NCBI GenBank assembly: GCA_020026355.1
Contig: JAHHQP010000033.1
Location: 1 to 20,832 of the forward strand
DNA from: Bacteroidales bacterium
GTDB taxonomy: Bacteria > Bacteroidota > Bacteroidia > Bacteroidales > UBA932
Direction: 5' to 3'
DNA length: 20,832 bases
The notes beneath the pieces are model-generated. The model did no database searches. It saw only the letters and a list, made by a program, of their open reading frames with translations, and had not been told where the DNA came from. The stretch's first letter is position 1; the number at the start of each line of letters is the position of its first letter. Shown in pieces: positions 1-7,213 of this stretch. The position numbers were made by a program, and so were the translations under genes.

Positions 1-318
1 CCGGAGCGGACTCCATGTGTCCGGGCGGAGATCTGAACGTCGGATCAGCAAGGTGGAATCCAGAGCGTTCTGCCGACTTTCCAAGGTGTGCAGCACGGCT
101 ACGGCCTGATGGAATTTCATCACGCTCATGAGCGGATAGGGTGCCTGGTCCTGGAGGGCGAGGGTCTCTTTCCCGTCAAGACAGACCGCGATGCCGACCT
201 GGGCGTCGAAGTCCCGGATGGCGGCTCGCAGTGCCGTTTCCAAGGGGGCGGTATTCTGGGCGCCGGCTTGCAGACAGAGCAGCAGGAGGGCGGTAAGGTA
301 GGCGATTTTTCTCATCAT
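1..318 (-). CDS. class A beta-lactamase, N-terminal part, cut by window edge
   Basis: This is the first 106 codons of a secreted serine beta-lactamase that hydrolyses beta-lactams in the periplasm; the reading frame stays open to base 1. Residues 1-21 form a signal peptide (a basic start, a run of leucines, then AGAQ). Residues 60-72 carry PYPLMSVMKFHQA, in which S65-V-M-K68 fits the catalytic S-x-x-K motif; the following F-H-Q-A resembles the subclass A2 enzymes of Bacteroidetes (CepA, CfxA, PER type). The SDN, E166 and KTG motifs would lie outside the window, so activity cannot be judged. Two adjacent ATG codons (318 and 315) could start it. It diverges from the EFR1 gene and has its own TAnnTTTG box. 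A related penicillin-binding or serine hydrolase protein is a less likely alternative. Confidence 0.85.
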   Translation of the reverse strand, partial: MMRKIAYLTALLLLCLQAGAQNTAPLETALRAAIRDFDAQVGIAVCLDGKETLALQDQAPYPLMSVMKFHQAVAVLHTLESRQNALDSTLLIRRSDLRPDTWSPLR

Positions 319-333
319 ATGCGTAATTGTGTC

Positions 334-341
334 CAAAGATA
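334..341 (-). promoter_or_regulatory. Bacteroidetes-type -7 box for the beta-lactamase gene
   Basis: On the minus strand the box reads TATCTTTG, an exact TAnnTTTG match. The predicted transcript would begin about 10 bases before the beta-lactamase ATG, leaving a very short leader. A TTG that could act as the -33 element lies 22 bases upstream (364-366). Confidence 0.55.
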
Positions 342-384
342 TTCAATTCGCACGGAATATGTGCAAGCCTATCTATATAATGTG

Positions 385-392
385 TAGATTTG
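385..392 (+). promoter_or_regulatory. Bacteroidetes-type -7 box for the EFR1 gene
   Basis: TAGATTTG matches TAnnTTTG exactly and lies 24 bases before the ATG at 417. No clear -33 TTG is seen. Its upstream region overlaps that of the divergent beta-lactamase promoter, so the two could influence each other. Confidence 0.5.
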
Positions 393-416
393 TAACCGGC
401 TTACATTATATAGGAA

Positions 417-1184
417 ATGAAAATTACAGCAGTATTCTTCAGTGCGACCGGAACCACCAGGCGCATCGTCCGCTCCATCGCGGAGAATCTCGGTGGGGAG
501 GTGAACTATATCGATCTGACGGGCAGGCAATTGGAGGAGGATCTCCAGCTTTCTGCCGATGAACTTCTCGTGATCGGCATGCCGGTCTATGCCGGACGTG
601 TCCCGTCAATGACGGTGGATTCGCTCAAACATATCAAAGGCAGCCATTCTCCGGCCATTCTCGTGGCGGTCTATGGCAACCGCGCTTACGATGATGTCTT
701 TGTGGAACTGCAGGATATTGTGGAACCTTGTGGCTTCTTCGTCTTTGCGGCAGGAGCCTTCATTGCCCAGCATTCGATCTTCCCGAAGACCGCGGCCGGA
801 AGACCGGATACGGCGGATTTCCTCAGGATCGGCCGGTTCTGCGACCGTTGTAAGGATCGGATGTACATGGGTTTCAGTGACGATCTGAAGAGCATCCGCT
901 TGCCTGGAAACCGTCCGTACCGTCAACCGGGCTCCATTCCTCTCCAGGTAAAGGCAGGAAGAAAATGTACGGGCTGCGGTGTCTGTGCCGGCGCCTGTCC
1001 GGTCGGAGCCATTTCTTTAGAGAATCTTCGTGTGAGCGATCCGGAACGGTGTATCCATTGCGCCCGTTGCATCGCGGTCTGTCCCGAGCATGCGCGTGGC
1101 TTCGCCGGACTGTCCTACCGGATCGTGGCTCATAAGTTCGGCAAGAAGAACAAGATCAGGAAAGAACCTGAATTCTTTTTCTGA
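417..1184 (+). CDS. EFR1-type flavodoxin/ferredoxin fusion protein
   Basis: This 255-residue cytoplasmic electron carrier joins an FMN-binding flavodoxin-like domain to a bacterial 2[4Fe-4S] ferredoxin domain. The flavodoxin phosphate loop is SATGTT at residues 9-14, and the G54-MPVYAGR-61 segment is typical of the second flavin loop. Two cluster motifs follow: C184-C187-C190 with C194-P, and C212-C215-C218 with C222-P, the classic CxxCxxCxxxCP pair. An extra C142-x-x-C145 sits in the linker between the domains. Proteins of this build are common in anaerobes and annotated as EFR1 family; their redox partner is generally unknown. It appears to be a single-gene unit. The ATG at 417 is preferred because it places the beta1-phosphate loop at the usual distance from the N-terminus. 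Confidence 0.88.
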   Translation: MKITAVFFSATGTTRRIVRSIAENLGGEVNYIDLTGRQLEEDLQLSADELLVIGMPVYAGRVPSMTVDSLKHIKGSHSPAILVAVYGNRAYDDVFVELQDIVEPCGFFVFAAGAFIAQHSIFPKTAAGRPDTADFLRIGRFCDRCKDRMYMGFSDDLKSIRLPGNRPYRQPGSIPLQVKAGRKCTGCGVCAGACPVGAISLENLRVSDPERCIHCARCIAVCPEHARGFAGLSYRIVAHKFGKKNKIRKEPEFFF

Positions 1185-1325
1185 AGATCCATGGGTCAAT
1201 GATGAAGTCTGCCCTGCTTCGGATCGGTCACAGTTCCTGACTGTGTCTATGTCTTTTTCCTGGAAGATTCCGGCCGTCTGCTGTCAGGTTTCCTGCAAGG
1301 AAACAGGCTGAGGTCAAGGTGATGC

Positions 1326-1350
1326 TCATCAGAGCGATGATTCATTTTTT
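1326..1350 (+). terminator. possible weak terminator of the EFR1 gene
   Basis: A five-base-pair hairpin (TCATC, loop AGAGC, GATGA at 1326-1340) is followed by a run of six T at 1345-1350. The short stem makes this a weak candidate. Upstream at 1288-1304 another small hairpin (GTTTCC/GGAAAC) has no T tract. Nothing else is recognisable in 1185-1370. Confidence 0.35.
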
Positions 1351-1370
1351 CATATCTGTGGTGTCGGTTT

Positions 1371-1405
1371 AAAAAAAGCAGCTGCAAGGAAAATTGCAGC
1401 TGCTT
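1371..1405 (-). terminator. rho-independent terminator of the tRNA-fMet transcript
   Basis: A perfect 12-base-pair stem (1376-1387 with 1394-1405, core GCAGCTGCAA/TTGCAGCTGC) closes a six-base loop. On the minus strand it ends in a run of T (complement of the A run 1371-1377). It lies 11 bases after the tRNA 3' end, the expected place for a single-tRNA transcript. Confidence 0.85.
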
Positions 1406-1415
1406 CAAGAATGAT

Positions 1416-1491
1416 TGGTAGCGGGGGAAGGACTCGAACCTCCGGCCTCCGGGTTATGAGCCCGACGAGCTACCAACTGCTCTACCCCGCG
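1416..1491 (-). tRNA. initiator tRNA-fMet (anticodon CAT), CCA encoded
   Basis: The 76-base minus-strand sequence folds as a tRNA with anticodon loop CTCATAA. Three initiator features are visible: GGG/CCC base pairs closing the anticodon stem, an A11:U24 pair in the D stem (GAGC/GCTC), and an unpaired first position of the acceptor stem. The T stem is GGAGG/CCTTC with loop TTCGAGT. The CCA end is in the DNA (1416-1418). The first-position mismatch is C1 with U72 instead of the usual C1 with A72. A strong terminator follows; no convincing promoter box was found upstream. Confidence 0.93.
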
Positions 1492-1701
1492 TCGTACTTT
1501 TACAATTAACGGACATTTATTCCACAATTCCAAATTATTCGTGGATTTTTTCTTTTTCTCCCATTCTCCGGTATTCGTTTTTCTTTGCTGGAATTCTATA
1601 AAATTAGCCTGAAATGGTGAAAATGGCGGTGATTTTTGTCTTGAAATGATTAAAATTGGTCTTATCGGAATGTTTCTCAGCAATCTTAAAGAGATTCTTT
1701 T

Positions 1702-1709
1702 TACCTTTG
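1702..1709 (+). promoter_or_regulatory. Bacteroidetes-type -7 box for the lipoprotein/TonB receptor operon
   Basis: TACCTTTG matches TAnnTTTG exactly, 45 bases before the ATG at 1755, giving a leader of roughly 40 bases. No obvious -33 TTG is present at the normal spacing. The A+T-rich region 1492-1701 upstream shows no further recognisable element. Confidence 0.55.
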
Positions 1710-1754
1710 TAGCTTCTTTGCAGAAAAAGATGTTAAATTAAAAACAGATTTAAA

Positions 1755-2954
1755 ATGAAAAACATTAACCGTTTTTTCGCAAGTGCGGCAGCAGTGCTCG
1801 CCCTTGTATCCTGTGAGAAGAAAGGGGCTGAGCCCTTTTTTGTACAAACCGAAACCTTTTCCGGCAATCGTCTGGAGCTGTTTTACAGCGACTGCCTGAT
1901 GCACGGAAAATCCGTAACCGTCACTCCTGATGCAGAAGATGCTTCCAAAGCTACCTTGACTTTGGCCGGCATGGATTGGAGTGCTGTAGCAAAAGCTGAA
2001 GGCCCGGTGAAAACCTCTGGTGTTCTTCCTGGCCAGTTCACTACTGAACTTGACGTTACTATGTCCGTCTTTGCTGATCATGCCGAAATTTCCGGCGAAA
2101 GTCAGGTAGAGGGATATTCTGTTACTACTAAAGGATCTTTCGACAGGAATGGACTCAAGATTCATTTCGATGTCATCGCTCCGCAGAATCCGCTTGCCGG
2201 AAACTATGGACTCAATGCCGAAAATCCGCTTATCATCAATTGGGATGCGGATCGATTCCCGTTCGGAGATGGTGATTGGGCGATTCAGGATGCGCTCAGA
2301 ATGGTCATGATGATGGTCAAGATCGAAGGAAAGAGCCCTGCACAGCATCTTGCTGAACTGCTTCATGAGGTCTATTTCCTGAATGATGGCAATGTCCAGA
2401 TCAAATATAGCCCTGCAGATCAGCGTGACAAGCAGGTCGTGTCCCCGTTGAACCTTGCCTTCTATTCCGGCGTGACCGAGAATTCAGCCAAGCTGTCCCT
2501 CAATGTCTTCGGTATTCAGAAGATGATCCAGAGCCAGCAGCCGGGCAATGATCCAGCGACAAAGGCTCCGGCCGAGAACGGTGGAGACAAGCCGACCATC
2601 CAGGTTGACCTTGCTGCTGTGATCAATGACGTGAAGGCGGTCCTGAACAATGCGATCACCAACGGTGTCAAGCTCGGTTACCGCATGGACGCGGAGAAGA
2701 AAGCTATGGAGCTTTTCCTGGACAAGGATACTCTTCTTCCGTTGCTTGAGGCTGTCTGCCCGATCTTCGAGGATCCAGGTGCGGTCGCTATGATCGTGGA
2801 AGTTCTCAAACAGAGCGCTCCTGCAGAGATGCAGCAGATGGTCACTGTTTTCGTCCCACCGATTCTGAATGGCTTGCCGATCACAATCAAGACAACCAGG
2901 TCCATCGAAATCGGTATCCGTCTCGTTCCTCAGGTCACTGAAACTGTACGTTAA
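1755..2954 (+). CDS. uncharacterised lipoprotein paired with a TonB receptor
   Basis: This is a 399-residue exported lipoprotein of unknown function. A short basic start and hydrophobic stretch lead to a lipobox L17-V-S-C20, so the mature protein would be lipidated on Cys20. The body is mostly polar with a PGNDPATKAPAE-type linker near residues 262-280 that may separate two domains. The stop codon overlaps the start of the receptor gene (TAATG), so the two are probably translated together and may act as a receptor with a surface or periplasmic accessory. It lacks the look of a SusD protein. It resembles the DUF49xx class of Bacteroidetes lipoproteins, but I cannot assign a specific family from sequence alone. 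Confidence 0.8.
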   Translation: MKNINRFFASAAAVLALVSCEKKGAEPFFVQTETFSGNRLELFYSDCLMHGKSVTVTPDAEDASKATLTLAGMDWSAVAKAEGPVKTSGVLPGQFTTELDVTMSVFADHAEISGESQVEGYSVTTKGSFDRNGLKIHFDVIAPQNPLAGNYGLNAENPLIINWDADRFPFGDGDWAIQDALRMVMMMVKIEGKSPAQHLAELLHEVYFLNDGNVQIKYSPADQRDKQVVSPLNLAFYSGVTENSAKLSLNVFGIQKMIQSQQPGNDPATKAPAENGGDKPTIQVDLAAVINDVKAVLNNAITNGVKLGYRMDAEKKAMELFLDKDTLLPLLEAVCPIFEDPGAVAMIVEVLKQSAPAEMQQMVTVFVPPILNGLPITIKTTRSIEIGIRLVPQVTETVR

Positions 2955-5773
2955 TGAAATATCCTAAAGTGCTAATGGTCATCGCCCTGATTCTGGCAGC
3001 GGCGATGGCTGATGCACAATCGATAAAAGGTGTCATCTACGACAAAGAGACAGGTGAACCTTTACCTGGCGTCAATATTCTGTATACCGACCAGAACGGA
3101 AAATCTCAAGGTCTTGTTTCGGACTTTGACGGATCCTATTCCATCAAGGTTCCAGCGACAGGTGTCGATTTCCTGTATGCTTCCCTCGGTTACGAGAATC
3201 AGGTGCTGCACATGGTCTTCGCTCCCAACGAAGTGAAGATTCAGGACATCTATCTGGAGATGCAGTCCACTTTGCTTGGCGAGGTTGTCGTCAGTGCCAG
3301 CCGTTTCGAACAGAAAATCACTGACGTGACCGTATCCATGGATCTGCTGAAGGAGGCCCAGATCACCAGACAGTCTCCCTCAGATCTTTCATCTACCTTG
3401 AATACGCTTCCGGGTGTGGATATCAATGACAAGCAACCGTCCATCCGAGGCGGAAACGGCTGGACTTACGGTGTAGGTTCCCGTTGTCTCATGCTCGTAG
3501 ATGGAATGAATGTCCTTGATCCGGTCAACGGTATGGTCAACTGGAACACGCTTCCGGTGGAGAACATCGCCCAGGTGGAGGTCATGAAGGGTGCATCATC
3601 CGTTCTTTACGGTTCTTCTGCCTTGAACGGTATCATCAATGTCCGCAGCAAACGTCCGGAACTTGATCCGAAGACCACGATCAGGACTTATTTCGGCATC
3701 TATGACAATCCGGCAAAGAGTTCTTACCGTTGGTCAGATCCTACTTTCTGGAAAGAGGACAAGTACAGTGTCCAGACACTGGCTCGTCAGAGTGTTCTTT
3801 CCGGTGTACGTAATCCGATCTATGAGGGTGCGGATCTCTCTCATTCGCGCAGGATCGGCAACTTCGACGTGTCTGTTTCCATGAACATGATGACGGATGA
3901 AGGTTATCGGCAGCAAGGATTCAACAAACGTTTCCGTGTCGGTGGCAACATGACCTATCATCATCCGATGAGTCTGGCTACCCGGAACATGAACTACGGT
4001 TTCAATGCGGATTATCTGGCAGATCAGGCTGCGGACTTTTTCCTGTGGCGTTCACCTGCTGAGGTCTATCGTCCATCTTCTTTCGCGAACATGGGTAGGG
4101 AAGGGAATCATTTCAACCTCAATCCATTCTTCAATTATACTGATGACGAGAATGGTACATCCCATAAGATCAAGGCTCGTTTCTACTATAAGGACGACAG
4201 TCTGATCCAGGCTTCCGAGCAGACTGACATCGCGACGATTCTCGGAAACATGGGTACGGACTTCGGTAAGATCAAGGGTACCATAGAGGATATCAAAGGA
4301 GGAGATTATTCTTTCTTCGTGCCGATTCTGGTTCCGATCGTCAAGGGCGACCTTGCCGGACTGGTACAGAATACGACCGGTATCCTTCAGGGCTTCTTCC
4401 CGACTGCGACTACAGCTGACTACAGCGATCTGATCGCATGGGTGATGTCCCATGGTTTCCCTTCAGGAGAGAACGACATCATTCCATGGCTTTCCGGAGT
4501 GATTTCTCCGCGTCAGAATCCGGTCCACATCGATCGTATGTGCAACTACTATCTGGATTACCAGTTCCACAAGAACTGGAAAAACGGAGCCAACCTCACT
4601 TCCGGATTGACTTATGAGCATAACAGACAGGTTTCAGAGGTGACCGGTACGCACAATACCGACAACATTTCTCTCTTCCTGCAGTATGACCAGCGTTTCT
4701 TCGATCGCCTCAGCGTATCAGCTGGAATGCGTATGGAATACTACCGTGTCGACAATTTCATGAAGGAGGCACAGACGGACATCTTCGGCGTTTCGATTCC
4801 GTTCCGTCCGATTTTCCGTGCCGGTCTGAACTATCAGTTGGGAACCTTCAGCTTCCTCAGGGCAAGTTTCGGCCAGGGTTATCGTTACCCGTCATTGACC
4901 GAGAAATATGCCCGCAAGGATATCGGTGGCGTCGGTGTCTATCCGAATCCCGAGCTTAAAGCTGAAAGCGGTTTCAATGCCGAGATCGGCTTCAAGCAGG
5001 GTTACCGTTTCGGCAACGTTACCGGTTCCGTTGATATCGCCGGTTTCTATACCCAGTATTCCGATATGATCGAGTTCCGTTTCGGCTTCTTCAACAACGA
5101 TACGTTCGAGTACATCAACAGTATTCCGGATGTCGTTTCGATGATCAGCAGAAACCAGACTCCAGGTCTCGGCGCGCAGTTCTACAACGTGTCCAAAGCC
5201 CGGATCTACGGTACTGAAATCTCGACGACAGGTATCTGGAAGTTCAACAACCATTCTTCATTGACCTATAATCTGGGCTATGTATTCATTGAACCGGAAG
5301 ATGTCGGTTATAAAGAGAAGAATGCGCTGGAGGATACTTATAAGGATCCTCTCCAGATGAAGGAGAAGTCCAACCGTTCGAAGTACCTCAAGTACCGTCA
5401 GCGTCATACTGGAAAGGCTGTCCTGGACTTCAACTGGCAGCGTCTCAACATCGGCCTGAACCTGATCGTCAAGAGCAAGACGCTTGCGGTCGACTACATC
5501 ATGGTGGATGAGCGTGAGAAGGAAAAGCCGGAGATCATGGATTACTTCCGTACTTTCCTGTTCGGAAAATCCGGTGACGTGACCCTCGCTTCCTACTGGA
5601 AAGAGCATAATCGTCCGTACTGCACCTTGGACCTCCGTGCCGGTGTGGATATCAGCGAAAAGATTTCCACCCAGTTTACGGTTACTAATCTGCTGAATAC
5701 GGAATACAGTACACGTCCGATGGCTGTCGCACCGCCTCGTGCATATCTCGTGCAGCTCAATTTCAAGTTTTAG
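2954..5773 (+). CDS. TonB-dependent outer-membrane receptor with CarboxypepD-like domain
   Basis: This 939-residue outer-membrane receptor imports a ligand using TonB energy. A signal peptide (residues 1-21, ending ADA) is followed by a carboxypeptidase-D regulatory-like domain (about 24-105, with GEPLPGVNI and SDFDGSYSI), the plug (about 110-235, with PSIRG, LVDGM and VEVMKGASSVLYGSSALNGIIN type motifs) and a long barrel that ends in aromatic F-K-F. The C-terminal NLLNTEYSTRP stretch is the usual final barrel motif. No SusD gene follows and the plug resembles siderophore, heme or cobalamin receptors more than SusC, so a small nutrient ligand is more likely than a polysaccharide; this is inference. 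The start overlaps the stop of the upstream lipoprotein gene by one base. Confidence 0.92.
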   Translation: MKYPKVLMVIALILAAAMADAQSIKGVIYDKETGEPLPGVNILYTDQNGKSQGLVSDFDGSYSIKVPATGVDFLYASLGYENQVLHMVFAPNEVKIQDIYLEMQSTLLGEVVVSASRFEQKITDVTVSMDLLKEAQITRQSPSDLSSTLNTLPGVDINDKQPSIRGGNGWTYGVGSRCLMLVDGMNVLDPVNGMVNWNTLPVENIAQVEVMKGASSVLYGSSALNGIINVRSKRPELDPKTTIRTYFGIYDNPAKSSYRWSDPTFWKEDKYSVQTLARQSVLSGVRNPIYEGADLSHSRRIGNFDVSVSMNMMTDEGYRQQGFNKRFRVGGNMTYHHPMSLATRNMNYGFNADYLADQAADFFLWRSPAEVYRPSSFANMGREGNHFNLNPFFNYTDDENGTSHKIKARFYYKDDSLIQASEQTDIATILGNMGTDFGKIKGTIEDIKGGDYSFFVPILVPIVKGDLAGLVQNTTGILQGFFPTATTADYSDLIAWVMSHGFPSGENDIIPWLSGVISPRQNPVHIDRMCNYYLDYQFHKNWKNGANLTSGLTYEHNRQVSEVTGTHNTDNISLFLQYDQRFFDRLSVSAGMRMEYYRVDNFMKEAQTDIFGVSIPFRPIFRAGLNYQLGTFSFLRASFGQGYRYPSLTEKYARKDIGGVGVYPNPELKAESGFNAEIGFKQGYRFGNVTGSVDIAGFYTQYSDMIEFRFGFFNNDTFEYINSIPDVVSMISRNQTPGLGAQFYNVSKARIYGTEISTTGIWKFNNHSSLTYNLGYVFIEPEDVGYKEKNALEDTYKDPLQMKEKSNRSKYLKYRQRHTGKAVLDFNWQRLNIGLNLIVKSKTLAVDYIMVDEREKEKPEIMDYFRTFLFGKSGDVTLASYWKEHNRPYCTLDLRAGVDISEKISTQFTVTNLLNTEYSTRPMAVAPPRAYLVQLNFKF

Positions 5774-5826
5774 CTAAGATCAGGCTGGAATCTATCCGAT
5801 TCCATGACCTGTAACGATAATGGAAC

Positions 5827-5876
5827 AGAGGGAGACTCAAAAGTTCAGAAATATGAACTGAGAGTTTCCCTCTTTC
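5827..5876 (+). terminator. terminator of the TonB receptor operon
   Basis: A long two-part hairpin starts 53 bases after the receptor stop. The outer stem AGAGGGAGACTC pairs with GAGTTTCCCTCT (one G-U pair). A small internal loop follows, then an inner stem AGTTCA/TGAACT. A short T run comes after it. The T run is weak but the stem is strong. Confidence 0.7.
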
Positions 5877-5964
5877 ATTATGTCGGATGGCGGCTGGAGT
5901 GGAGCGTCAGCGGAACGGAACTCTATAGGAGCGACCTCCGCCCTTACTACGCCATATTACATAG

Positions 5965-5994
5965 AAAACCGGGTCAAAATTACTTTTGACCCGG
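5965..5994 (-). terminator. terminator of the efflux operon
   Basis: A perfect 11-base-pair stem (5969-5979 with 5984-5994, CCGGGTCAAAA/TTTTGACCCGG) has a four-base loop. On the minus strand it runs into TTTT (complement of 5965-5968). It begins 17 bases after the stop of the last permease gene. Together with the hairpin at 5827 it isolates two converging operons; no gene lies between them. Confidence 0.85.
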
Positions 5995-6010
5995 CCTCTG
6001 TTTCTTCTAT

Positions 6011-7213
6011 CTACTTCTGCTTGTATTTCAGGATGTGGTTCTCGATGTAGACCGAGACACTGGACAGAAACACGTAGGCGATGGTCTGCCAGGTCATGGC
6101 CTGAATGAGTTCGCCAGCTGCGGAGAGGTTGCCTCCTGCACTGTTGATGTTCACATAGGCCTTGCATCCGAAGGTTGTCGGGAAAAGGTACGAGAACCAT
6201 TTCCAGAAGGTCGGGAAAGCCGTTTCCGGCCAGGAGGTTCCGGTCAGGAACAGACAGATCGGGGACATGAACAGGAAGAGGAGGAAGACGCTTTCCCTTC
6301 TGGTGATCATGGTGCTCCAGGTCATGCTGAAGAACACGCAGTCTGTCACGAAGATGAAGGCCAGCATCATCAAGTCTCCGAAATCGCCCCGCTGTGGAAG
6401 TCCGAAGATGGCCGGTACGATAGTCATGATGTAGATGGAGATTCCCATGTACAGCACTTCGTAGGCAGCCCCTCGTCCCAGGACGATACGTCCAAGCCCA
6501 TGGCCTTGAAAGCGGTCAGGAAGCGAAGCGAAGCTCTTGTTCCGTTCACGCATGGTACCTGCCAGAAGAGCCATTCCGTAGAACATGGTCTGCTGGATGA
6601 TCAGCATCAGGATCACGCCGATCAGGAAGTAGTTGTAGGAGAAGGCCCGGTTGTACGGATTGTTCTCTTCGTAAGTGATGAACTGGGTCAGTTCCTCCAC
6701 CTGCCTTTCCGTGAAACCGCCAGCTCTGAACTGGTCTGCCTGAATCTTGTTCATTTCTTCCAGCATCACATGATTGACGGCCATGAGCGCGTTCTTGTAG
6801 TACAGGAAACTGCTCATGTCGCAGTAGACGGAGATGGTCGCTGTCTCGTTCCTTATGATCCTGTCCTGGTAATCTTTCGGGAAATAGATGATGCCCTTGA
6901 CTTTCCTTTTCTGCATCAGGTCCTTGGCTTCCTCCATATTGGCGCAATGGTAGTCGACGGAACATTCTCTTGTCGCGTCGACTTCCCGGATGTACCTCCG
7001 GCTCAGCTCGCAGCCGGCATCGTCGACGACAGCGACAGGGGTGTCGTTCAGGATACCGTTCAGATAGATGACGTTGTAGAGCAGCGGATAAGCCAGGCCG
7101 GCGACCAGAAAGATCAGCAGCACACCGCTGTCGCTGAAGATCTGTTTCAGCTCGTGTGTCGCGATTCCCCAGAAGTCCTTGAACCAATTTCTTATATAGT
7201 GTTTATTTGCCAT
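6011..7213 (-). CDS. ABC-2 type permease (second of pair)
   Basis: This 400-residue inner-membrane permease belongs to the ABC-2 group that works with HlyD-type adaptors (YbhR/YhhJ-like). A first membrane helix lies at about residues 30-50 (VLLIFLVAGLAYPLLYNVIY), followed by a periplasmic domain of about 140 residues. A block of five further hydrophobic segments starts near 195, and a basic tail (LKYKQK) ends the protein. The motif FLTGTSWPETAFPTFWKWFS near the C-terminus is typical of this group. Its start overlaps the stop of the upstream permease (TAATG). It presumably forms a heterodimer with that permease and needs an ATPase supplied from elsewhere, since none is encoded next to it. Confidence 0.87.
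   Translation of the reverse strand: MANKHYIRNWFKDFWGIATHELKQIFSDSGVLLIFLVAGLAYPLLYNVIYLNGILNDTPVAVVDDAGCELSRRYIREVDATRECSVDYHCANMEEAKDLMQKRKVKGIIYFPKDYQDRIIRNETATISVYCDMSSFLYYKNALMAVNHVMLEEMNKIQADQFRAGGFTERQVEELTQFITYEENNPYNRAFSYNYFLIGVILMLIIQQTMFYGMALLAGTMRERNKSFASLPDRFQGHGLGRIVLGRGAAYEVLYMGISIYIMTIVPAIFGLPQRGDFGDLMMLAFIFVTDCVFFSMTWSTMITRRESVFLLFLFMSPICLFLTGTSWPETAFPTFWKWFSYLFPTTFGCKAYVNINSAGGNLSAAGELIQAMTWQTIAYVFLSSVSVYIENHILKYKQK

Noticed and set aside
1405..1683. 92-codon minus-strand frame
   Set aside because: It overlaps the tRNA-fMet gene and its terminator; a coding role is not credible.
1755..5773. SusC/SusD polysaccharide utilisation locus
   Set aside because: The lipoprotein is not SusD-like, precedes rather than follows the receptor, and no glycoside hydrolase is nearby.
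5804..5989. 61-codon frame downstream of the TonB receptor
   Set aside because: It consists largely of the two terminator hairpins and resembles no protein.
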